This document shows, in pieces, positions 7,427-14,289 of a DNA stretch of 46,805 nucleotides. The stretch covers positions 1 through 46,805 of the forward strand of contig JBGSNX010000058.1 in the NCBI GenBank assembly GCA_041739465.1, given 5' to 3'. The first letter of the stretch is position 1. Each line of letters opens with the position of its first letter. A model generated the notes under the pieces. That model saw nothing but the letters and a program-made list of their open reading frames with translations, did no database searches and had not been told where the DNA came from. The stretch comes from BOKV01 sp041739465 (GTDB taxonomy: Bacteria; Pseudomonadota; Alphaproteobacteria; Rhizobiales; Rhizobiaceae). The translations under genes were made by a program, and so were the position numbers.

Positions 7427-8182
7427 TCACGCCGGCATTTTTTGACCGGCTTCCACGGAAACGATGTAGTTGGCCAGGGCATCGGCCCATTCGCGGTATC
7501 CGGCCTCCGACGCATGGAAGCCATCGCTGGAGAAATTTTCCGGTATCGCCCGCCATTCGGGTGGTGGACACAATGCGCCGCGTTCGGCACAAAGCACCCG
7601 CCCGTTACGGTCAATGATGCGCGAGCGGATGCCAAGGATGCGCGCCAGTGGTTTTGGCAGCGCCGGGGCGTCTTCAAGGTCAATAACGCCGGACCAGATG
7701 ATGGTTGCCGCAGGAAAGCGGGCTTTCAGGGTGTAGAGCAAAGTTCCGAAGTCGCGGCAGAATTGCTTGCCGGTGTGAAAATTCTTGGCGTCATTGGTGC
7801 CGATGTTGAGGGCAATGTATTGGAAATCGCGTGGCTCGATGTGCGGCACGACATAGTCGCGAATTTGGGCGCAGGTCGCGGAGTTCATGCCGGCAATTCT
7901 GGCAGTCACGTCCCTGCCTGTTCTTTCGTGCAGGAAGAGCGGCAGCAGACCGGACATGCTCCTGCCAAGATCGGCAACGCCTGTTCCGGCAGCCGATGAA
8001 TCGCCCAGCACCAACAGTTTGAGCGGATCAGAACCATTGCCGAAATGCAGCGTTCCCGGATTGTGTGGCGGTGGCATTCGCTGTGTGCGCTTGCGCACTC
8101 CAAGCCCTTGCCAGACATAGACCGGCAGTGCGAACCAGGTGAGCAAGGATTCAAGGCGTGTGGGAAGTGGACGGGTAGCCAT
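7427..8182 (-). CDS. SGNH/GDSL hydrolase family protein
   Basis: A 251-residue SGNH-type esterase or lipase-like protein. GDSSAAG at 60-66 holds the nucleophile serine, the glycine and asparagine blocks appear as AGMNSAT and GTNDAKN, and DGFHAS near the end gives the Asp-His pair. A hydrophobic stretch (LLTWFALPVYVWQGLGV, 13-29) could anchor it in the membrane. The ATG at 8182 is chosen; an upstream ATG at 8263 would add 27 unlikely residues. It reads toward prpE with an 88-base gap and is divergent from the DUF2946 gene. The substrate is not known. Confidence 0.82.
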   Translation of the reverse strand: MATRPLPTRLESLLTWFALPVYVWQGLGVRKRTQRMPPPHNPGTLHFGNGSDPLKLLVLGDSSAAGTGVADLGRSMSGLLPLFLHERTGRDVTARIAGMNSATCAQIRDYVVPHIEPRDFQYIALNIGTNDAKNFHTGKQFCRDFGTLLYTLKARFPAATIIWSGVIDLEDAPALPKPLARILGIRSRIIDRNGRVLCAERGALCPPPEWRAIPENFSSDGFHASEAGYREWADALANYIVSVEAGQKMPA

Positions 8183-8240
8183 GCCGCCATTTACCAAGGC
8201 TTTTGTCCGGTGAAAAGCACCATTGCTCGCGGTTGGCCGG

Positions 8241-8260
8241 AATTGTCGCAGTTGACAATT
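8241..8260. promoter_or_regulatory. Inverted repeat in the divergent SGNH/DUF2946 promoter region
   Basis: AATTGTC (8241-8247) and GACAATT (8254-8260) are perfect 7-base arms with a 6-base spacer. The right arm overlaps TTGACA, a good -35-like hexamer for rightward transcription into the copper-related genes. It could be an operator for a dimeric repressor; no regulator is encoded next to it. Confidence 0.35.
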
Positions 8261-8287
8261 CAACTTTCCGGGACTTTTGATGCGCCG

Positions 8288-8659
8288 ATGATGTTGTTCG
8301 CAAACGACCGCCGGACCAACCTTGCCCTGAGCTTGCTGCTCGGGCTGGCTTTGCTGTTGTCAGCATTTGCCCACCGGCCGATGGCGGCTGCTGCCGGGCT
8401 TGATGCGGCGGCCTATGCCTTGCCGGACGGCTCGCTGCAATCATTTTGCCTTCCGGGCGACGGTGAAACGAAAAACGGCAGTGCCTCAGGCTGCGAATTT
8501 TGCCGCCTTGCCGGCACCATGCTGGTTCCCGAGCCACCAATGGTGCTGCAGGAAAGGCTCGGCGTTCACGCAGGCACGCTGCAGGACGGATGTTTCAACG
8601 ACCTGACGCAAATTGCTCTGCCCGCCGCACCGGTGCGTGGCCCGCCGCTTTTCGCCTGA
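8288..8659 (+). CDS. DUF2946-like small periplasmic/membrane protein
   Basis: A protein of about 123 residues. The first 40 residues hold a hydrophobic helix (NLALSLLLGLALLLSAFAH), either a signal peptide or an anchor. Then comes ALPDGSLQSFCLPGDG, a variable spacer, and a CEFC motif, the pattern of DUF2946 proteins, which often sit beside copper genes. The next gene is a copper-handling fusion, which fits. A start at 8288 or 8291 follows a weak ribosome-binding site; the frame is open further upstream but those residues look unlike a protein. Cys residues may bind copper, which is inference. Confidence 0.65.
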   Translation: MMLFANDRRTNLALSLLLGLALLLSAFAHRPMAAAAGLDAAAYALPDGSLQSFCLPGDGETKNGSASGCEFCRLAGTMLVPEPPMVLQERLGVHAGTLQDGCFNDLTQIALPAAPVRGPPLFA

Positions 8660-8733
8660 TACAGCGAAAATGTGCGCCCGTGGTCGAACGTGACTGCGGA
8701 AAAACCGACGAAAACTCCTGAAAGGATCACGCG

Positions 8734-10152
8734 ATGAAAACGCGTTATATTGAATTGGCCGCTGCGGCTTTGCTGACCATTGCTTGCGCTGGAAGCGCGC
8801 GGGCGCATGCCACGTTCGAGACACCGACCGCCACCGTCAACAGCTACTACAAAGCAGTGTTGCAGGTTCCGCATGGATGCAAAGGTGAGCCGACGCTCAA
8901 GGTGCGGGTTGAAATTCCCGAAGGCATCATTGCGGTAAAGCCGATGCCAAAAGCAGGGTGGAAACTGGAGACCAAAAAGGCCGACTATGCCAACAAATAC
9001 GAGGTCCACGGTTCAGCGGTAACTTCCGGCGTCAAGGAAATCATCTGGACGGGCACGCTTGAGGACGAACATTTCGACCAGTTCGTGTTTCAGGCGCGCA
9101 TTACCGACAAGCTTCCGGTGGATGCCAACGTCTATTTCCCCACGACGCAGGAATGCGCCAATGGCAAGGTTGCTTGGATTGACATTCCGGCTGCTGGCCA
9201 GGACCCGCATTCGGTAAAGTCGCCAGCACCCGGCCTCATGATCACCGCTGCACAAACGCATGGCGGCCATGACCATGGAGCGGCGATGGCGCATGGAGCC
9301 GAATACAAGCTTGGCGATCTCACCATCTCGACGCCGTTCATCCGGGCAACACCGCCGAATGCGCCTGTTTCCGGCGGATTCATGCTGATCAAAAATGCTG
9401 GCGCCCAGCCAGACCGGCTGATTGGCGGCAGCGCTGATTTTGCTGACAAGTTTGAAGTGCATGAAATGAAAATGGAAGGTGACGTGATGAAAATGCGCCC
9501 TGTCGAAGGCGGGATCGAGATTCCAGCCGGCGGCGAAGTGGTGCTCAAGCCGGGCGGCTATCACGTGATGTTCATGAACCTAAAGGAACAGCTCAAGATC
9601 GATGAAAAGCGCAAAGTCAAGCTGGTGTTCCAGAATGCTGGCGAGATCGAGATCGAGTTCAATGTCCAGGAAGTAAAAGCTGGTCATGACATGCAGCATG
9701 GCAATCATGACATGGGCAAGCAGGGCATGAATTCAGGGCATGGCAGCGATGATCCGGCCGAAGCCATACCGGCCCTGATGAAGGCCCAGTTCGAAACACC
9801 CGAAATGCCGCTGACTGTTCAGCCAGTGGTGGTTGACGGCGAGTGGGCGATTGCCGGCTGGCAGCAGGAAAGCCGCGGCGGGCGCGGGCTGCTGCACAAG
9901 GGTGAAGCTGGTTGGTACATCCACATGTGTGGTGGCGAAGGCTTCAAGCACGCAAAGAATCTGGCTCAAACCGGTATGCCACACGATGTCGCAATGAGCA
10001 TCGCTGCAAGCCTGAAGGCCGAGGAAGAAAAGCTCGGTTCAGAGGTGATAGCGAAATTCGACTCGTTTGAAGGCGTTGTCGAAGTTGGCCCCGGAGGCCA
10101 TCATGACCACGGCGGCCACGACAAGGCAAAGCACGGCACGCAGGGCGGCTGA
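8734..10152 (+). CDS. Three-domain periplasmic copper protein (YcnI/DUF1775 + PCuAC + copper uptake-associated domain)
   Basis: A 472-residue exported protein that appears to fuse three copper-handling modules. A signal peptide ends at ASARA, leaving His25 as the new N-terminus. The first module (about 25-165) is YcnI/DUF1775, whose mature N-terminal His binds copper together with a Glu and a Trp; Glu29 and Trp76 are candidates here. A His-rich linker (HGGHDHGAAMAHG) leads to a PCuAC/DUF461 chaperone domain (about 190-310) with VHEMKME...MKMRP and GYHVMFM, its Met/His copper site. A second His/Met-rich linker precedes a C-terminal domain (about 345-450: AIPALMKAQFETPEMPLTVQ, GEWAIAGW, GWYIHMCGG, FDSFEGVV) that matches what is annotated as copper uptake system-associated protein. 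The tail is again His-rich. Likely role: binding periplasmic Cu for cuproenzyme assembly or uptake. Confidence 0.85.
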   Translation: MKTRYIELAAAALLTIACAGSARAHATFETPTATVNSYYKAVLQVPHGCKGEPTLKVRVEIPEGIIAVKPMPKAGWKLETKKADYANKYEVHGSAVTSGVKEIIWTGTLEDEHFDQFVFQARITDKLPVDANVYFPTTQECANGKVAWIDIPAAGQDPHSVKSPAPGLMITAAQTHGGHDHGAAMAHGAEYKLGDLTISTPFIRATPPNAPVSGGFMLIKNAGAQPDRLIGGSADFADKFEVHEMKMEGDVMKMRPVEGGIEIPAGGEVVLKPGGYHVMFMNLKEQLKIDEKRKVKLVFQNAGEIEIEFNVQEVKAGHDMQHGNHDMGKQGMNSGHGSDDPAEAIPALMKAQFETPEMPLTVQPVVVDGEWAIAGWQQESRGGRGLLHKGEAGWYIHMCGGEGFKHAKNLAQTGMPHDVAMSIAASLKAEEEKLGSEVIAKFDSFEGVVEVGPGGHHDHGGHDKAKHGTQGG

Positions 10153-10208
10153 CCGCGCCCCGAATTCCTCCTGCCCCGCCTGGTGGAGGAACTGCGGGGA
10201 TGGCGCTA

Positions 10209-10230
10209 TCCGGCCGGATTTCCGGCCGGA
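10209..10230. repeat. Tandem self-complementary decamer
   Basis: TCCGGCCGGA occurs twice, separated by TT. Each copy is a perfect palindrome and the two can pair with each other as a tight hairpin. It lies between the convergent copper gene and fba. There is no T run, so it would be a poor Rho-independent terminator. Confidence 0.5.
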
Positions 10231-10309
10231 ACCAGGTCATCCCCGTATCTATGGCCCATATCCATGGCCAGTATTTGTTGGCGTATCTTCTGTTGGCTCA
10301 CGCCGCCTT

Positions 10310-11326
10310 TTAGAGATCAGACTTCCATTTGCCCAATGCGGCAAGGCCGTTCATTTTGGCGCGGTGCGTGAATGCGCGCTGACCTGCGGCATAATTTTCC
10401 TTCTTTCCGCTCCAAGCCTGCAAGGCAGATGCCTGCAAGGCGCGGCCATAGGAGAAGGTCAGTTTCCACGGCAGGTCATACATGGCGTTCATGGCCGACA
10501 AATGCGCTGTCGCCAGTTCATCGGACTGGCCGCCTGAAAGAAACGCTATACCCGGAACCGATGCAGGAACGCAGTTTTTCAACACGCGCACGGTGCGTTC
10601 AGCCACTTCCTCGACGCTGACCTTTGCTGCGGATTTCTGTCCGGGCACGACCATGCTTGGCTTGAGGATGATGCCTTCGAGACTGACGCCTGCAAGATAG
10701 AGCTGTTGGAATTGTTCCTTGAGAACCCATTGCGTGACTTCTTCACAGCGCTCGATGCCGTGCACTGCAAGGGGACCGTCCATCAGCACTTCCGGCTCGA
10801 CAATGGGGACAATTCCCGCTTCCTGGCAAAGCGCGGCATAGCGGGCCAATGCATGCGTGTTGGCGAGGATGCAATTGTGGCTGGGCGCGCCGTCGGCAAT
10901 GGTGATCACACCGCGCCATTTGGCAAAGCGGGCCCCTGCGGAATGGTGTTTGGCAAGGCGTTCGCGCAGGCCATCAAGGCCTTCGGTAACTGTTTCGAAT
11001 TTCGATCCGGGGAGTAACTTTGCACCGGTGTCGACCTTGATGCCCGGCACTGCACCTGCCTTGCGGATAAGGTCCACGAAGGGCGTGCCGTCCGCTGCAT
11101 TCTGGTGCAGGGTTTCTTCAAACAGGATCACGCCGGAGATGTAATTGTTCATCGCTTCTTCTGAGCGGAACAGCATTTCGCGATAGTCGCGCCGGTTCTC
11201 TTCGGTGTTTTCGGCCTTGATGCCATCAAAGCGCTTCTGGATGGTTGCCGTGGATTCATCAGCGGCAAGGATTCCTTGCCCCTCCGCTACCATGGCAAGG
11301 GCAATGTCTTCGAGGCGTTCGAGCAT
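10310..11326 (-). CDS. fba: Class I fructose-bisphosphate aldolase
   Basis: A 338-residue class I aldolase, which interconverts fructose 1,6-bisphosphate with glyceraldehyde 3-phosphate and dihydroxyacetone phosphate through a Schiff base. Recognisable parts are GILAADESTATIQKRF at the start, IKVDTGAK, FAKWRGV, and GIILKPSMVVPG carrying the Schiff-base lysine, followed by PGIAFLSGGQSDELAT. No metal-binding His set of class II enzymes is present. The start at 11326 has GGAG eight bases upstream. It follows pgk by 148 bases, with a weak hairpin and a paired operator in the gap, so it can probably be transcribed from its own promoter as well as from the tkt-pgk run. Confidence 0.93.
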   Translation of the reverse strand: MLERLEDIALAMVAEGQGILAADESTATIQKRFDGIKAENTEENRRDYREMLFRSEEAMNNYISGVILFEETLHQNAADGTPFVDLIRKAGAVPGIKVDTGAKLLPGSKFETVTEGLDGLRERLAKHHSAGARFAKWRGVITIADGAPSHNCILANTHALARYAALCQEAGIVPIVEPEVLMDGPLAVHGIERCEEVTQWVLKEQFQQLYLAGVSLEGIILKPSMVVPGQKSAAKVSVEEVAERTVRVLKNCVPASVPGIAFLSGGQSDELATAHLSAMNAMYDLPWKLTFSYGRALQASALQAWSGKKENYAAGQRAFTHRAKMNGLAALGKWKSDL

Positions 11327-11400
11327 GGTTTTCTCCGGTATTGAGGGTTTGAGGCCTGATACCAGAGGGAAAATGGCGCGAACACCGGCCAGAGAGAACA

Positions 11401-11430
11401 AAATCGATTGAAAAAACAATCAATCGATTT
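11401..11430. promoter_or_regulatory. Paired AATCGATT operator upstream of fba
   Basis: AAATCGATTG (11401-11410) and CAATCGATTT (11421-11430) are perfect inverted copies with a 10-base spacer. Each contains the 8-bp palindrome AATCGATT, with centres exactly 20 bp apart, two helical turns. A palindrome with a central CG is typical of LacI-family operators, and a LacI-type regulator of central carbon genes (CceR) exists in alphaproteobacteria; the match to it is inference. Confidence 0.55.
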
Positions 11431-11432
11431 AA

Positions 11433-11459
11433 CCGGCACGATTTTCCGGTCAGTGCCGG
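11433..11459 (-). terminator. Weak terminator-like hairpin after pgk
   Basis: CCGGCAC and GTGCCGG pair around a 13-base loop, followed on the minus strand by TTAAAT. The stem is short and the T run poor, so pgk transcription may stop only in part before fba. Confidence 0.35.
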
Positions 11460-11474
11460 CTCTGAAGGTCGAGC

Positions 11475-12668
11475 TCAGGCCGACAACGCTGCCACGCCTG
11501 GCAATTCCTTGCCTTCCATCCATTCAAGGAAGGCGCCGCCTGCGGTGGAGACATAGGTGAAGTCATCAGCGACATGGGCGTGGTTGAGCGCTGAAACCGT
11601 GTCGCCGCCACCGGCGACAGACACCAGCTTGCCTGCTTTGGTGCGCTTTGCGGCGTATTTGGCGACCGCGACTGTGGCCTTGTCAAACGGGGTGAGTTCA
11701 AAGGCACCAAACGGTCCGTTCCAGACCAGCGTCTTTGCGGTCTTGATACGGTCTTTGACGATATCGACCGATGCGGGACCGACATCCAGCATCATGGCGT
11801 CTGCCGGGATGCTATTGACGCCGACCGTTTCGTTGGCGGCATTTGCCTTGAACTCGCGGGCGATGACACCATCCACCGGCAGCAGGATCTCGCAGCCAGC
11901 GGTCTTTGCCTTGGCAAGGATTTCGCGTGCGGTACCTGCAAGATCGTGCTCGCACAATGACTTGCCGACATTGATGCCTTGAGCCGCCAGGAACGTGTTG
12001 GCCATGCCGCCGCCAATCACCAACACGTCAACCTTGGTGACAAGGTTCGACAGCAGGTCGAGCTTTGTTGAAACCTTCGCACCACCAACGATTGCCACCA
12101 CCGGGCGCTGCGGCTTGCCGAGGCCTGATTCCAGCGCCTCAAGCTCCGCCTGCATCGTGCGGCCGGCATAGGCCGGGAGCAAATGCGCAAGTGCTTCGGT
12201 AGACGCATGGGCGCGGTGGGCTGCCGAGAATGCGTCGTTGACAAACATGTCGCCATTGGCCGCCAGCGCCTTGGCAAAGGACGGGTCATTCTCTTCTTCG
12301 CCGGCGTGGAAGCGGGTGTTCTCCAAAAGCGTGACGTCTCCATCCTTCATGGCCGAGACTGCGGCTTCCGCCATCGGGCCGATGCAATCGGTGCCAAAGG
12401 AAACAGTGCTGCCCAGCATGTGGGAAAGGGTCGAAACAACGCCGGCCAGCGACATTTCCGGAACCACCTTGCCCTTGGGCCGGTCGAAATGCGCCAGCAG
12501 GATGACCTTGCCGCCCTTGCCGGAAATTTCGCGGATGGTCGGCAAAATCCGCTCAATACGGGTGGCATCGGTCACCTGGCCGTTCTCCATGGGAACGTTG
12601 AGGTCAACCCGGACCAATACGCGTTTGCCTTTGAGCTGTGCGTCGCCGAGTGTCTTGAAGCTGCTCAT
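11475..12668 (-). CDS. pgk: Phosphoglycerate kinase
   Basis: A 397-residue cytosolic glycolytic enzyme that moves a phosphate between 1,3-bisphosphoglycerate and ADP. The N-terminal motif KRVLVRVDLNVPMENGQVTD, LLAHFDRPKG, the hinge and nucleotide part with VAIVGGAKVSTKLD, and VWNGPFGAFE with VAGGGDTVSAL near the end are all intact. The start at 12668 has GGGGAG before the ATG; the open frame upstream to 12866 overlaps the DUF1272 gene and is not used. It is fifth in the tkt-gap-membrane protein-DUF1272-pgk run. Confidence 0.96.
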   Translation of the reverse strand: MSSFKTLGDAQLKGKRVLVRVDLNVPMENGQVTDATRIERILPTIREISGKGGKVILLAHFDRPKGKVVPEMSLAGVVSTLSHMLGSTVSFGTDCIGPMAEAAVSAMKDGDVTLLENTRFHAGEEENDPSFAKALAANGDMFVNDAFSAAHRAHASTEALAHLLPAYAGRTMQAELEALESGLGKPQRPVVAIVGGAKVSTKLDLLSNLVTKVDVLVIGGGMANTFLAAQGINVGKSLCEHDLAGTAREILAKAKTAGCEILLPVDGVIAREFKANAANETVGVNSIPADAMMLDVGPASVDIVKDRIKTAKTLVWNGPFGAFELTPFDKATVAVAKYAAKRTKAGKLVSVAGGGDTVSALNHAHVADDFTYVSTAGGAFLEWMEGKELPGVAALSA

Positions 12669-12694
12669 TTCCAATCTCCCCTGATGTCGTGACT

Positions 12695-13003
12695 TCACCG
12701 CTGATGCGGCGGGATATTCCTGATCGCTTCGCTGAAGGCGGCAATTTCCTCCCGGCTGTATTGGGTGGTGACGCCAACGGTGGAAGCTGGATGCCTGCCA
12801 AGCCCTGTCGTCGGCCGCCACGAGTTTTTCGGGCGGATCGGGCGTGGGGCAAAGCCGCCGCCGCAATTAGGGCAGACATTGTGCAGCACTGTTTCCACGC
12901 ATTGCGCACAGAATGTGCACTCGTAAGTACAGATCATCGCGCCTTGGCTATCGGGTGGCAGGCCGGTGTTGCAAAACTCGCAGTTGGGGCGGATTTCCAG
13001 CAT
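12695..13003 (-). CDS. DUF1272 family zinc-ribbon-like protein
   Basis: A 102-residue protein. The first half is full of cysteine pairs: CEFC at 8-11, then CTYECTFCAQC and CPNC, enough for two zinc sites in a ribbon or RING-like fold. This matches DUF1272 (COG3813). The second half is basic and then helical (YSREEIAAFSEAIRNI). The ATG at 13003 has GGGG upstream; a TTG at 13018 is a weaker alternative. It sits 26 bases before pgk and 11 bases after the small membrane protein, so it is part of the glycolytic run. No function is known to me for the family; its place here may be chance. Confidence 0.8.
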   Translation of the reverse strand: MLEIRPNCEFCNTGLPPDSQGAMICTYECTFCAQCVETVLHNVCPNCGGGFAPRPIRPKNSWRPTTGLGRHPASTVGVTTQYSREEIAAFSEAIRNIPPHQR

Positions 13004-13014
13004 CTGTTTCCCCT

Positions 13015-13206
13015 TCAACCAGCGTGATCGCCATCCTGGCCGGCCTGTCGGATTCCGATCCAGGTGGCGGTGGCGCGGCCGTCGCTTTCAGAGCCGTTGG
13101 GATCATCCGCACGGCGTTTGCGGCGGCCTTTCCCAAGCGACAAAAGCACTGCAAGCACAAGGATGCCCACTCCAAATCCAAGGGCGATCAGGAGGCCGGT
13201 ATCCAT
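13015..13206 (-). CDS. Small single-pass membrane protein
   Basis: A 63-residue protein: one hydrophobic helix right after the start (TGLLIALGFGVGILVLAVLLSL, about 3-24), a basic patch (GKGRRKRR), then a polar cytoplasmic tail. The positive-inside rule puts the tail in the cytoplasm. The ATG at 13206 follows a strong AGGAGG, which supports real translation and excludes the longer start at 13293 inside gap. It lies between gap and the DUF1272 gene. I do not recognise the family, and the composition of the tail is low in information. Confidence 0.6.
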   Translation of the reverse strand: MDTGLLIALGFGVGILVLAVLLSLGKGRRKRRADDPNGSESDGRATATWIGIRQAGQDGDHAG

Positions 13207-13231
13207 GTTCCTGCCTCCTGCGATCGCCGCG

Positions 13232-14239
13232 TCAGATGAGCTTGCCCATCGCGATGGCGGTATCAGCCATGCGGTTCGAGAAGCCCCATTCATTGTCGTA
13301 CCAGGAAAGGACCGAGCAGAATGTGCCGTCCATGACCTTGGTCTGGTCCATGTGGAAAATGGATGAATGCGGATCGTGGTTGAAGTCGCACGACACGTTC
13401 TTTTCTACTGTGTAGCCCAATATGCCCTTGAGCGAGGATGCAGCTGCCGCCTTGATGGCGTCATTGATTTCCTGAACACTGGTGGCGCGCTTGGCGATGA
13501 ATTTGAGATCGACCACTGAAACATTCGGCGTTGGAACGCGCAGAGCAAAGCCGTCGAGCCGGCCGTTGAGTTCGGGCAATACAAGGCCCACAGCCTTGGC
13601 TGCGCCCGTGGAGGTCGGGATCATCGAAAGCGCCGCCGCGCGGCCGCGGTACAAATCCTTGTGCATGGTATCAAGCGTTGGCTGGTCGCCGGTATAGGAG
13701 TGGACAGTGGTCATCATGCCCTTTTCGATGCCGATGACGTCATTGAGCACCTTGGCAACCGGCGAAAGGCAGTTTGTGGTGCATGAGGCGTTGGACACGA
13801 CCAAATGGTCCTTGGTCAGCTTCGCATGGTTGACGCCATAAACGACCGTGAGGTCCGCGCCTTCGCCCGGAGCTGAAATCAGCACGCGCTTGGCGCCTGC
13901 AGCAAGGTGCATTGCAGCCTTGTCACGTGCCGTGAAAAGCCCTGTGCACTCCATTGCAATGTCGATGTCGAGTTCTTTCCAGGGAAGCTTGGAAGGATCG
14001 CGTTCGGCGAAGACCTTGAAGCTCTCGCGACCGACGGAAATGGTGTCGCCATTGACCTTCACTTCGTGGGGGAAGCGGCCATGAACCGAGTCGTAGCGCA
14101 TCAAATGGGCGTTGGTTTCAACAGGGCCAAGATCATTGATTGCAACGATGTTGATGTCCTTGCGGCCGGATTCGAAGATGGCGCGCACAACATTGCGGCC
14201 AATTCGGCCAAAGCCATTGATGGCGATTCTGACGGTCAT
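13232..14239 (-). CDS. gap: Glyceraldehyde-3-phosphate dehydrogenase, type I
   Basis: A 335-residue NAD-dependent enzyme of glycolysis that oxidises glyceraldehyde 3-phosphate with phosphate. The N-terminus has AINGFGRIGRNVVRA (cofactor site). The active cysteine is Cys153 in ASCTTNCLSP, and the paired His is in TTVHSYTGDQ. SWYDNEWGFSNRM closes the catalytic domain. Asp36 after VAIN favours NAD. The ATG has GGAGG upstream. It follows tkt by 50 bases and is surely cotranscribed with it. Confidence 0.97.
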   Translation of the reverse strand: MTVRIAINGFGRIGRNVVRAIFESGRKDINIVAINDLGPVETNAHLMRYDSVHGRFPHEVKVNGDTISVGRESFKVFAERDPSKLPWKELDIDIAMECTGLFTARDKAAMHLAAGAKRVLISAPGEGADLTVVYGVNHAKLTKDHLVVSNASCTTNCLSPVAKVLNDVIGIEKGMMTTVHSYTGDQPTLDTMHKDLYRGRAAALSMIPTSTGAAKAVGLVLPELNGRLDGFALRVPTPNVSVVDLKFIAKRATSVQEINDAIKAAAASSLKGILGYTVEKNVSCDFNHDPHSSIFHMDQTKVMDGTFCSVLSWYDNEWGFSNRMADTAIAMGKLI

Positions 14240-14289
14240 TGGGTATCCTCCGGTTTGCCTATGCGCTGAACATGGTGTCTGGGTGCAGA

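Noticed and set aside
8045..8287. N-terminal extension of the DUF2946-like gene
   Set aside because: It overlaps the start of the SGNH gene and does not look like a signal peptide; the ATG at 8288 gives a normal one.
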